The notes below the pieces were generated by a model. The model had not been told where the DNA came from. It made no database searches and saw only the letters and a program-made list of their open reading frames with translations. Source: CADCTQ01 sp963844325 (GTDB lineage: Bacteria > Bacteroidota > Bacteroidia > Cytophagales > 172606-1). From it: a stretch of DNA of 64,000 nucleotides. Numbering within the stretch: position 1 is the first letter of the stretch; each line of letters starts with the position of its first letter. Shown piece after piece: positions 8,800 to 16,864 of this stretch. The position numbers and the translations under genes are program-made. The stretch is from assembly GCA_963844325.1 (NCBI GenBank), contig CAWJNV010000001.1, positions 496,001 through 560,000 on the forward strand, read 5' to 3'.

Positions 8800-11187
8800 T
8801 TACGCCGTTGACATCGTTGCCGGCAACCGGTCCGGCCCCGGTGACGGCGCCGGCGTGGCGATCTCCTCAGCCCGGAGCGAGTGGACCCGGCTGAACAGCA
8901 CGGTGATGGTTAAGCCGCCGATGCTTTCCAGCTTGAAGGTTCCTTTGATTTGCTTGCTGAGGCCCTTCATCAGGCTCATGCCCATCGTCCGGCTGCGGCC
9001 CGCGTCAAAATCACTGCCCACGCCGATGCCGTTGTCGGTGACGGTAAGCAAGTGGTTCTCCCCGTCTACGGCCACCAGAGAGACGGCAACGGTTCCCGTT
9101 CTCCCGCCGGGAAAAGCGTATTTGATCGCGTTGGTGACCGCCTCGTTGACAATCAGCCCCAGCGGCACGGCCAGTGCCACGTCGAGTTCCAGCGGGGCCA
9201 CCGCCAGGTGAAACCCGATGCGGTCCTGCGCGTCGAAAGAGTCGCCCAGGTGCTCGGTCAACTCCCGGATGTAGGCGGCCATGTCGATGAGGGCCACGCG
9301 TTCGGACTGGTAGAGCTTCTGGTGAATGAGCGAGATGGCGCGTACCCGTTGGTGGCTCTCCTTGATGGCCGAGAGGGCTTTGTCGTCGTGGAGGTAGCGG
9401 GTCTGCGAACTGAGCAGGCTCATGACGATCTGCAGGTTGTTTTTTACCCGGTGGTGGATTTCCCGGATCAGCATTTCCTTTTCTTCGAGCAGGGTATCCT
9501 TGTGGGTGATCAGGTCTTCTTTTTCGCCCAGCAACCACTCCAGCACCGTGTTTTTTTCGCGAATCTCTTCCTTCTGGCTTTGCAGCAGCCGGTTGCTCTG
9601 CATCTTGAGCCGGTAGCGGTTGTAAATGACCACCGACAGCAGCCCCAGCAGCAGGGCGACCACCACCACGCTGTTCTGCTGCAACTCTTTTTGCTGCATG
9701 CGGGCCTGTTGCACCTCGTTCTTTTTGGTCAGCAGGGCGATGTTCTGCTCCTTTTCCTTGGTTTCGTACTGGACTTGCAGGCTGGCGACCTGCTTGCTTT
9801 TCGTTTCGTTGAAAATGGAATCGTTGATGACTTTGTACTGCTGGTAGTGCGCAATGGCTTCGCCCAGGTTGTTGCGGGCGGAATCGGCCTTGAAGAGCGA
9901 CAAGTAGGAATCTGCTTGCTGCAGCAGGGAAAGCTGGGCCGACAGGGAGAGGCCCTTTTCCAGGTAGGCGTGCGCCTTGTCATGCTTGCCGGTGACCAGG
10001 TAAAAGTTGCCCAACCGCTGGTAGAAATCAGACCGGTACGCATCCGAAATGGCCGGGTTTTTCTCCATGCCGAGCATTTGCAGGTAGTACTTTTCGGTGA
10101 GCGCATACTGCTTCAGCGCCAGGTGGCACACGGCTAGGTACCGGAAGGCCACCCACCGGGACCGGTCATCGACGGGGGGCGTCTCTTCAATTATTTTGCG
10201 CAGAAAAAGCAGGGCCTCTCCTTCCTGGTGCCGGTCCAGTAAAATACCGGCAATTTCCCCGGCCGCAAAGTACGCATACCGGGTATGGCCGGCCCGCTGC
10301 GAACGTTGGAGTGACTGCCGCAAGTACCGGAGGCCTTCTTCAAATTGCTTCAGGTTTTTAAAACAAGAGCCGATCCGCAGGTAATAAAGCCCCAGGTTGG
10401 TGGTGTCTTTGGTGGCCCGGGCACTGCGGATGGCCTCAAAACCGAACTGCAACGCTTCCCGGTAGTAGCCCCTTTTGCCTTGAATCTCGGCCAGCAGGTC
10501 GTAGATGTGGTGGAGATACGGGTTGGCAGCGGCCTGCTGCATCGCCAGCACCTGCGTGGCTTCGCGCACGGCCAGCTCCTGTTTGCCCTGCGCGTGGTGC
10601 ATGGCGGCAACCATTTTGAGCATTTGCGCTTCGTCGGTGCGGTTGCCTGCCTGCCTGAACCCTTCCCGCGCCTGCTCATAGCACCGGATTTTCTCCGGCA
10701 GTTCATCTGCCGTACGTTTGTACACCTCGGCCATACAACTCCACCCGTCGGCTTCCAGCAACTTGTCACCCGCTTTCTGGCTCAGCCCGATGCCCTTTTT
10801 GATCAGGTCTTTTACTTCCTGGTCCGGCCCGCCCTGCCGGCTGATGATGGTGCTCAACAGGTACTGGCACCTGATCTGCCCGGATACAAAAGCCAGCGAA
10901 TTGCTTAGCCCGGCCGCCTGCCGGTAATGGCGGTACGCCTCTTCCAGGTATTCCTTGTCACCCATCTCCCGGTGCCGGCTCAAATAGTAGTCACTCAGCA
11001 GGAGCAGTTGCTTTACCTGGCTGGTATCCGGGTTATGCTGCCTGAGCAGTCCTTTTAAACTGTCCGCGTACGTTGGTTCTACGCCCGGTTGGCCGAAAGG
11101 CGCATTGGACCGGGCCCGGGCCGTAAAGCTGATCAGGAGCAGCACCACCAGGGGGAACAGACGTACGAGTCGGCAGGAATGGCTCAT
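8800..11187 (-). CDS. TPR-repeat membrane histidine kinase (HisKA_2 type), copy 2
   Basis: 795 residues from the ATG at 11187. That start is chosen because it begins directly with a signal sequence (MSHSCRLVRLFPLVVLLL); an in-frame ATG at 11298 would add 37 residues of low plausibility. The layout matches copy 1: periplasmic TPR repeats, a membrane helix near the middle (NSVVVVALLLGLLSVVIYN), a coiled coil, the HisKA_2 box EIHHRVKNNLQ, and a HATPase_c domain with DNGIGVG. The linker ...KSKQVASLQVQ... is nearly identical in both copies, which indicates gene duplication. It is the promoter-proximal member of the kinase-kinase-regulator set. Confidence 0.92.
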   Translation of the reverse strand: MSHSCRLVRLFPLVVLLLISFTARARSNAPFGQPGVEPTYADSLKGLLRQHNPDTSQVKQLLLLSDYYLSRHREMGDKEYLEEAYRHYRQAAGLSNSLAFVSGQIRCQYLLSTIISRQGGPDQEVKDLIKKGIGLSQKAGDKLLEADGWSCMAEVYKRTADELPEKIRCYEQAREGFRQAGNRTDEAQMLKMVAAMHHAQGKQELAVREATQVLAMQQAAANPYLHHIYDLLAEIQGKRGYYREALQFGFEAIRSARATKDTTNLGLYYLRIGSCFKNLKQFEEGLRYLRQSLQRSQRAGHTRYAYFAAGEIAGILLDRHQEGEALLFLRKIIEETPPVDDRSRWVAFRYLAVCHLALKQYALTEKYYLQMLGMEKNPAISDAYRSDFYQRLGNFYLVTGKHDKAHAYLEKGLSLSAQLSLLQQADSYLSLFKADSARNNLGEAIAHYQQYKVINDSIFNETKSKQVASLQVQYETKEKEQNIALLTKKNEVQQARMQQKELQQNSVVVVALLLGLLSVVIYNRYRLKMQSNRLLQSQKEEIREKNTVLEWLLGEKEDLITHKDTLLEEKEMLIREIHHRVKNNLQIVMSLLSSQTRYLHDDKALSAIKESHQRVRAISLIHQKLYQSERVALIDMAAYIRELTEHLGDSFDAQDRIGFHLAVAPLELDVALAVPLGLIVNEAVTNAIKYAFPGGRTGTVAVSLVAVDGENHLLTVTDNGIGVGSDFDAGRSRTMGMSLMKGLSKQIKGTFKLESIGGLTITVLFSRVHSLRAEEIATPAPSPGPDRLPATMSTA

Positions 11188-11397
11188 AACCGGTTGCGAA
11201 AAGGGAGGGTTGAAGAATGAACAATGGTTTTCGTTCACATTTGCATGACTGCATCGGTTTCCGCCTGAGCAGGTCCGCATCCCCGGAAAACCAGGCACGC
11301 ACCGGGCGGTAAGACCGGGCAGTGCCTGACTGGCAGCGTTTTAGTTGTCGTAATGGATGGAATATAGCGATTTTATGTTTAGAAAACGTCCCTCGTA

Positions 11398-11459
11398 GCA
11401 ATCAGCGTTTCCCCGCGCAACCCGGGAACGGCCGGGGTGCGCGGGGAAACGCTGATTGC
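11398..11459. repeat. Perfect 22-bp inverted repeat
   Basis: Arms 11398-11419 and 11438-11459 are perfectly complementary, beginning GCAATCAGCG. The 18-nt centre (with CCCGG and CCGGG) can pair further. No U-tract follows on either strand, so a simple intrinsic terminator is not supported. Confidence 0.85.
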
Positions 11460-11493
11460 GCATGCCTCTCACAAGGGAAGTGCCAACGTGCAG

Positions 11494-11519
11494 CCGGGCC
11501 GCCCGGGCGGGCGGCCCGG
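11494..11519. repeat. GC-only hairpin
   Basis: 11-bp perfectly inverted arms, CCGGGCCGCCC at 11494-11504 and its complement at 11509-11519, with a 4-nt GGGC loop. Extremely stable. Function unknown. Confidence 0.8.
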
Positions 11520-11616
11520 GACCCAATGCCCGTTTTGGGGCTGCCGGGGCGGCAGGATCACTCTTTTGCCGCAGGTGAGCAAGCGGGCCGCCGGGGCCCG
11601 CCTCCGAATTGCGCGA

Positions 11617-11653
11617 ATTATCTCCGAATATTTCGGAGTTTTTCGGAGATAAT
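11617..11653. repeat. CTCCGA/TCGGAG hairpin
   Basis: ATTATCTCCGAA is repeated inverted as TTCGGAGATAAT, and an inner CTCCGA-N5-TCGGAG stem lies at 11622-11638. The same stem with a 5-nt loop occurs at 3580-3596 and 14802-14818. Confidence 0.75.
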
Positions 11654-11657
11654 CTAT

Positions 11658-11745
11658 GTCATTGGTCATTAGTCATTGGTCAATAGCCGGAAGTCAGCGG
11701 CACCCGTGACTTACGGCTATTGACCAATGACTAATGACCAATGAC
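11658..11745. repeat. GTCATTG-word inverted repeat downstream of the SDR gene
   Basis: Perfect 32-bp arms (11658-11689 and 11714-11745) are composed of GTCATTG/GTCATTA words. An additional AAGTCA/TGACTT stem inside leaves a 10-nt loop. The near edge is 10 bp past the SDR stop codon at 11755, so the SDR transcript would end in this hairpin. Confidence 0.88.
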
Positions 11746-11754
11746 TACTGCCCG

Positions 11755-12513
11755 TCAGGTATGAAAGCCCCCGGCAATCACCTGCGTAGTGCCGGTAATG
11801 TAGCGGCTGTCGTCGGAGGCCAGGAACGAAACCAGCCCGGCTACTTCTTCGGCTTGCGCGTAGCGGCCCAGGGGAATCATGGCTTCCAGTTGCTTTCTGG
11901 CTTCCGTTCCGTGCCCGGGTGCTACCCCTTCCTCCAGGCCCCGCATCAGGTCGTTGTCAACGGGCCCGGGGTGGATGGTATTGACGCGTATCCGGCGGGG
12001 GGCCATCTCTAAGGCCACGCTCCGCATGATGCCGACCACGGCGTGCTTGCTGGTGACGTAGCCGCTGAAGTTGGCCGTGCCGGCCAGCCCCGACATGGAA
12101 GACGTCAGGATCAGGCTGCCCCCGTCGTTCATCTGCGGAATCGCGTACTTGCAGCCCAGCCATATTCCTTTCACGTTGACGGCCATGACCCGGTCAAACA
12201 CTTCTTCCGAACATTCGCTCACCGGTTTGACTTCTCCCATGATGCCGGCATTGTTGAAGAAGATGTCGATCCTGCCCACGCGGGCCACCGTTTCCGCCAC
12301 GTAACGTTTTACCTGCTCGGCCTGGGAAACGTCCGCGATGCAGTAATAAACCCGGGGACAACTCAGTTCATCCACGGCCTCCAGCAGCGCCTCTTCCTGG
12401 TTGTCTACCAGCATCACTCTGGCTCCTTTGGCCAGTAACAGCCTGGCGGTCGCTTTGCCGATGCTGCCGGCCCCGCCGGTAATGAGGGCAACTTTGTTTT
12501 CTGCTTGTTTCAT
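11755..12513 (-). CDS. SDR family oxidoreductase (classical, NAD-type)
   Basis: 252 residues, normal for a classical short-chain dehydrogenase. The cofactor motif TGGAGSIG is at 12-19, NNAG at 87-90 and the catalytic triad is Ser139-Tyr152-Lys156. Asp37 at the end of beta-strand 2 predicts preference for NAD(H). Its substrate is probably an alcohol/ketone pair; no closer assignment is possible. It lies 43 bp downstream of an alpha/beta-hydrolase gene on the same strand and could share its transcript. A perfect 32-bp inverted repeat follows its stop codon. Confidence 0.9.
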   Translation of the reverse strand: MKQAENKVALITGGAGSIGKATARLLLAKGARVMLVDNQEEALLEAVDELSCPRVYYCIADVSQAEQVKRYVAETVARVGRIDIFFNNAGIMGEVKPVSECSEEVFDRVMAVNVKGIWLGCKYAIPQMNDGGSLILTSSMSGLAGTANFSGYVTSKHAVVGIMRSVALEMAPRRIRVNTIHPGPVDNDLMRGLEEGVAPGHGTEARKQLEAMIPLGRYAQAEEVAGLVSFLASDDSRYITGTTQVIAGGFHT

Positions 12514-12556
12514 TTCATTTCCTGATTATGGTTGATTCGCGTGGTTAAAAGAGGGT

Positions 12557-13522
12557 CTATTCGTTGCGCTGAACCACCGCTCTGGCTTCCACAAAATCCA
12601 TCAGCGCCTGGTTGAACTTGCCGCGTTCTTCGATGAACAGGGCGTGTCCGCTCTTTTCAAAAGGCACCAGCACGGAATGCCCGACCAGCTTGTGCACCTG
12701 TTCGGCGAGTTCAAAATCGCAGATCTTGTCTCTTTTGCCGTGCAGAATGAGGGTAGGGATTTTGATCTTTTTCAAGTCCGGCCGCAGGTCGGTATCCCGG
12801 AGTGCAGCCAGGCATTGGGCCATTGCGTAGGGCGAGGCCTGCCAGTTGATCGTACCCAGCCAGTGGTCGAGGCCGGGCGGAAGGCTGGTCGGGCCGGCGG
12901 CGAAGATTTCACCAAAATCTTTCAGCAACAGCGCCCGGTTGGTGTCGTTCAGCGCGATCAGCGCATTCACGCTCTCTTTGGTCCAGAACCCGTGGTTGAA
13001 ATCCGCTCTTTTGGTCCATACCGGCGCGGCGGCACCAAACAAAGCCAGCTTGCTTACGTGGGCGGCGTTGTGCCGGGCTACGTAGCGAATGACGGTGGCG
13101 CCCCCCATGGAAAAACCGCCCAGCGTAGCATTCCGGATGTTCAGCCTGTCGAGTACTGCCTTGATGTCATCGGCAAACACGTCGTAGTTGTACGGACCGT
13201 AGGGCTTGCTGGACTGGCCAAAGCCCCGCAGGGTGATTCCGATCACGCGGTATCCTTTCCCGACGAGTTCGGCGTACTGGTACTCGTACATGGCGTCGCT
13301 CAGGGGCCAGCCGTGAATCAACACGACCGGCGTGCCTTCGCCCAGGTCAGTCACGTGGAGTTTTACATTTTTTGCTACCTCAATAAATTCTTCCCTGGCC
13401 GGGGCGGGCGGCGTTTTCTGGCCGTACGCCGCAACGGGAATACCCATCCAGGCCAGGAGCAGAACTGCCTGCAACAGCCAGACGGGCCGGAGGAAAGAGG
13501 GTAAACGGGTGCTTGTTTTCAT
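12557..13522 (-). CDS. Exported alpha/beta hydrolase (non-haem haloperoxidase/arylesterase group)
   Basis: 321 residues with an N-terminal signal peptide ending near residue 34 (AAYGQ). The core has HGWPLS at 70-75, nucleophile elbow GFSMGG (Ser138), an Asp in the HGKRDK turn and a terminal His in KSGHALF. The HGWPLS and GFSMGG motifs place it in the cofactor-free haloperoxidase/arylesterase subfamily, which in practice are esterases or perhydrolases. The gene at 13699-14583 is a close paralogue without a signal peptide, so the pair arose by tandem duplication and differ in location. Confidence 0.88.
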   Translation of the reverse strand: MKTSTRLPSFLRPVWLLQAVLLLAWMGIPVAAYGQKTPPAPAREEFIEVAKNVKLHVTDLGEGTPVVLIHGWPLSDAMYEYQYAELVGKGYRVIGITLRGFGQSSKPYGPYNYDVFADDIKAVLDRLNIRNATLGGFSMGGATVIRYVARHNAAHVSKLALFGAAAPVWTKRADFNHGFWTKESVNALIALNDTNRALLLKDFGEIFAAGPTSLPPGLDHWLGTINWQASPYAMAQCLAALRDTDLRPDLKKIKIPTLILHGKRDKICDFELAEQVHKLVGHSVLVPFEKSGHALFIEERGKFNQALMDFVEARAVVQRNE

Positions 13523-13560
13523 CTATTTTGAATAGTAGGTGAGTTGATAGTCAAAATTGT

Positions 13561-13661
13561 GGTCATATGGTTGAATGGCTGTATGGTTGATTGTTGTATG
13601 GCTATATGGCTGCACGGTCGATTCAACAACCATTCAACCATATAGCCATTTAGCCATGACC
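13561..13661. repeat. Octamer-built inverted repeat, locus 2
   Basis: It starts GGTCAT and ends ATGACC. The interior is ATGGTTGA/ATGGCTGT units on the left and CAACCATT/TAGCCATT units on the right around a short centre. It begins 38 bp downstream of the 13699 stop codon and ends 39 bp before the start of the next minus-strand gene, filling that spacer. Confidence 0.85.
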
Positions 13662-13698
13662 TTCCTTTTCAGTACAAGGAGGGATTCGTGCAATCCGA

Positions 13699-14583
13699 TC
13701 AGCGCGGCTGCCGTACGAACCGGATCAGTTCCTGGTTGAATTTTTCCCGTTCTTCCACAAACAGCCCGTGGCCGCTGTGCTCGAAGGGAACCAGGTAGGC
13801 ATTCGGGAGCCCGTGCAGCGCCTGCTGCCCCGTGGAAAAAGGAACAATCTTGTCGTGTACGCCGTGAAAAATGGCTACGGGAATTTGTATTTCCGCCAGT
13901 TCGGCGCGTAAGTCTTCATCCCGCAGGGCGATCAGGCATTGCGTTGCGGCGTAGGGAGAAGCCTCCCAGTTGATCCCGCCCAGCCAGGCATCGAGTCCGG
14001 CGGGCAGGGAAGTCGGGGAGGCGGTGAAGAGGCTGCCGAACGTTTGGTAGAGTGCCGCCCGGTTGGTTTTGCTCAATTGGATCATCTCATTGACTTCTGC
14101 TTCCGAAAAAAGGCCGTAGGGATACGCCGCGCCGCTCGTCCACCGGGGAGAGGCCGCCGCAAACAAAGCCAGTTTGTTCACGCGGGCGGAATGGTGGCGC
14201 ACTACGTAATGGGTTGCAATGGCTCCTCCCATCGAGAAGCCTCCGAGCGTAGCTTCCGCAACATCCAGCTGGTCGAGTACCGCCCGGATGTCATCGGCAA
14301 ACACGTCGTACGTGTACCGGCCGTAAGGCTTGTCGGATTTACCGAAGCCGCGCATGGAGATGCCGATGGCCCGGAATCCCTGTTCGGCCAGTTCCTGGTA
14401 CTGGTACTCGTACATGGCATTGCTCAAGGGCCAGCCGTGAATCAACACGACCGGCGCGCCTTCGCCCAGGTCGGTCACGTGGAGTTGCACGTTGGGCTCT
14501 ACTTCGACGAACGCTTTGCGGCCCGGCGAACCGGCGGCACGGGAGGCAACGCGTTGGGGGGAGCTTTGGAGGGTTGTGTTCAT
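13699..14583 (-). CDS. Alpha/beta hydrolase, cytoplasmic paralogue of the 12557 gene
   Basis: 294 residues from the ATG at 14583 (MNTTLQSS); an earlier in-frame ATG at 14625 adds an unlikely tail. It shares HGWPLSNAMYEYQYQEL, GFSMGG and FEHSGHGLF with its neighbour, with the same spacing throughout. It lacks a signal peptide, so it should stay in the cytoplasm while the paralogue is exported. The reaction is esterase or perhydrolase by family; substrate unknown. No upstream gene is close, so it may start the 14583-11755 transcript. Confidence 0.88.
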   Translation of the reverse strand: MNTTLQSSPQRVASRAAGSPGRKAFVEVEPNVQLHVTDLGEGAPVVLIHGWPLSNAMYEYQYQELAEQGFRAIGISMRGFGKSDKPYGRYTYDVFADDIRAVLDQLDVAEATLGGFSMGGAIATHYVVRHHSARVNKLALFAAASPRWTSGAAYPYGLFSEAEVNEMIQLSKTNRAALYQTFGSLFTASPTSLPAGLDAWLGGINWEASPYAATQCLIALRDEDLRAELAEIQIPVAIFHGVHDKIVPFSTGQQALHGLPNAYLVPFEHSGHGLFVEEREKFNQELIRFVRQPR

Positions 14584-14801
14584 AAGCATTGTCGTTTGGA
14601 AGAATGGGATGATCACACCGGTCAATTACCGGCACGGAGATTCCCGTAATCCATTTAAATGCCGGAAGTAGCAGTGGGTGCAACAGGTAAAAAAAAGGGC
14701 CTCCGGACGGGCAAAAACCGCATTTTTGGGCTTTGGGAGTCCTGCCCGGGGAAAGACGTGGGCGGCCGCTCCGCGTTGATTTTACGAATTACCGGGAGAT
14801 A

Positions 14802-14818
14802 CTCCGAATCCATCGGAG
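14802..14818. repeat. CTCCGA-N5-TCGGAG stem, third copy
   Basis: Stem CTCCGA/TCGGAG with loop ATCCA, followed by GCGGGCC. The 3580-3596 copy has loop AACCA and is followed by GCCGGGC. It lies in the 295-bp spacer between a hydrolase start and the SGNH gene stop. Confidence 0.6.
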
Positions 14819-14878
14819 GCGGGCCGTTGAGGCGTTGTTCGATTATTGTCGCATGCGCAATCCGCCTGATCCCAGATG

Positions 14879-16678
14879 TTACTTTTTGGGTCGCTGACTT
14901 TGTTTTACCGGAACCAGGTACGGCCCGAGCGCGGAGGCCAGTTTGCGGTAGCCTTCCGCATTGGGGTGTAAGCCGTCGGTGAAGAGGGATTCGTCAATTT
15001 TGCCTTCGGCATTGAGAAACACCTTGCCCGCGTCCAGGTAAGACACGTTCAGGGCGCCCGAGGCTTGGGCAATGCCTTCATTGAGCTGCGCAATGCGCCT
15101 TTCCTGCTGCCGGCGGGGCAGTATCCCCAGCAGTAAAACCGCGGCCCCGGACTGGCGCGTTTTGATGGCCTGCACCAACCCTTTGAGGCCTTCGACTATT
15201 TCCGCATCCGAGTTGAGTTGCAGGTTGTTGGTCCCGATCATTACAATCACCTGGGCAGCGGCATAGCCGTCGAGTTCCCCGTGATACACCCGCCACAATA
15301 CGTTTTCGATCCGGTCCCAGCCGTAGCCGAAGTTTTGCGTACCCAGGGGGGTAAACACGCTGCGCCACGAATCACTCCCCCAAGTGAGCGGTGCCGGGGG
15401 TTGTACGCTCCAGAAATGGGTAATGGAGTTGCCCAGAAAAACGATTCGCGGGGGGTTGGTTTTCGCCAGGGCAACCAGTTCCCGGTGCCGGGTTTCCCAA
15501 TCGTAGATGTCGGCGTTGCGCGCCTGGGTGCAAGGCTGCGTGGTCGTGTACGCCCCGGCCGGCTCGTCGAGAATCGTCCGGATGCTTTTTTCGCAGGCCG
15601 CGGCGTATTGTTGCATGCCTACATCCGAGGGATGCGTACCATCCACCGTTGCGTCCAGCGACAGGTTGATTTCCGACATCGGCAACAGGTAGAGTTGGCC
15701 CACGCCTTCGGTCTTCAACCGGGCGAAAGCCCCTTTGAGCAGCGTGTTTACTTCCTGGTACAGCTTGCGTCTTTCCGGGTTGATGCGTCCTTCCGCATAC
15801 CCGGCGTGTTCCACCAGCAGAATGGGCGTGGCCGGGCGTTTTTGCCGCAGGATTTTAACCGATTCCAGGATGCGTGCCGCTATCTCTTCGGGAGCGATCC
15901 CTACGGTAGCCACCAGGTTAGGCAGGCAATCGAGCACGTACAGCTTCGCATCGATCCCGGTCAGCAAGCTTACTACTTCTTTTTCCAGCCGGCCATTGCC
16001 CGAAAACCCCAGGTTGATCAGGGGCCGGTCCAGTTGCCGGCCCAGAATTGCCGGCCAGGCCATGCCCGGCCGGGAAGCGCAGGCGCCCTGGGCAATGGAC
16101 GTCCCGTAGACCACGATGGGCTTGTCTACCCGTACGGGCAGGGGGGTAAAACCTGCCCCTTTGGGCACCCCGATCTGAAGCCATTTCACGGCATTGTAAA
16201 GCGGCAGGTACAACCGGTACTCGCGCCCTTTCTGGTGATACCCATCATTGGGCTGTAGATCGGTGAAGCGGTACTGGATGGTATCGCCGAAGGAATACTT
16301 GCCGGCGCACCAAAGGTAGGCCCCGTCCGTGTTTACGGCGTACAAATCCACCCCGCTCACGCCGGTAGCCGGCATGTGCGGCAAAGCGTGCCTGCCTTCC
16401 ACGGCATACCGTACGACGACCTGGTCGGTACTGGCCCGGAAACGGATGAGCAGACCGGCCGATTGGCGCGAAAGGGCCCATACTTCCTTGCGGACCGTTT
16501 TTTCGGCAGTGGCGGGCAGCCGGTCATAAGGCTGCTGTACTTCTTTCGGCCAGGCTTGCCCTTCGATGGCCGGGAAATCGCTTTGGGCCGGGTTCCACCA
16601 CGCGTATTCGGGCGTCGTTTGCGCAAGGGCGGCAAGGCTGTGCAGCAAGGCGTACAGGAACAACAGTTTTTGCTTCAT
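14879..16678 (-). CDS. Secreted protein with two SGNH/GDSL hydrolase domains
   Basis: 599 residues. Signal peptide 1-20 (LAALAQ). A beta-rich N-terminal domain runs to about 180. First SGNH domain: YGTSIAQG with nucleophile Ser194 and block V DGTHPSDVG. Second SGNH domain: FLGNSITHFW near 415-425 and DGLHPNAEGY near 575. Each domain has its own Ser and Asp/His box, so both appear active. SGNH proteins of this type deacetylate plant polysaccharides or cleave acyl esters. It lies downstream of a sugar MFS transporter and a PhyH enzyme, separated by a long GCAAAG inverted repeat. Confidence 0.9.
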   Translation of the reverse strand: MKQKLLFLYALLHSLAALAQTTPEYAWWNPAQSDFPAIEGQAWPKEVQQPYDRLPATAEKTVRKEVWALSRQSAGLLIRFRASTDQVVVRYAVEGRHALPHMPATGVSGVDLYAVNTDGAYLWCAGKYSFGDTIQYRFTDLQPNDGYHQKGREYRLYLPLYNAVKWLQIGVPKGAGFTPLPVRVDKPIVVYGTSIAQGACASRPGMAWPAILGRQLDRPLINLGFSGNGRLEKEVVSLLTGIDAKLYVLDCLPNLVATVGIAPEEIAARILESVKILRQKRPATPILLVEHAGYAEGRINPERRKLYQEVNTLLKGAFARLKTEGVGQLYLLPMSEINLSLDATVDGTHPSDVGMQQYAAACEKSIRTILDEPAGAYTTTQPCTQARNADIYDWETRHRELVALAKTNPPRIVFLGNSITHFWSVQPPAPLTWGSDSWRSVFTPLGTQNFGYGWDRIENVLWRVYHGELDGYAAAQVIVMIGTNNLQLNSDAEIVEGLKGLVQAIKTRQSGAAVLLLGILPRRQQERRIAQLNEGIAQASGALNVSYLDAGKVFLNAEGKIDESLFTDGLHPNAEGYRKLASALGPYLVPVKQSQRPKK

Positions 16679-16708
16679 GGGCGGCGGGTGGGATTACGGA
16701 GGGCACAG

Positions 16709-16862
16709 AGTTTCACGCAAAGGCGCAAAGAAGCGCAAAGGACGCAAAGAAAAAATTTAAGCGCAAAGATCGCAAAGAGAAGGCGCAAAGAGGTACGTAC
16801 GCGTTTTCCTTGCGGTTCTATCTTTGCGGTCTTTGCGCTTCTTTGCGCCTTTGCGTGAAACT
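16709..16862. repeat. GCAAAG-word inverted repeat immediately after the MFS gene
   Basis: 42-bp arms (16709-16750 and 16821-16862) match with two mismatches and are built from GCAAAG/CGCAAAG words beginning AGTTTCACGC. The right arm begins 2 bp past the MFS stop codon, and the element fills most of the 186-bp spacer. Similar TTTGCG-rich sequences are widespread repeats in bacteria, as far as I know. Confidence 0.9.
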
Positions 16863-16864
16863 TT

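Larger units (their letters stand above)
11188..11754. other. 567-bp palindrome-dense spacer
   Basis: No gene is supported between the second kinase and the SDR gene. The stretch holds at least five separate inverted repeats. The largest are listed individually; a smaller one at 11583-11601 has 7-bp arms, GCGGGCC/GGCCCGC. Confidence 0.7.
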
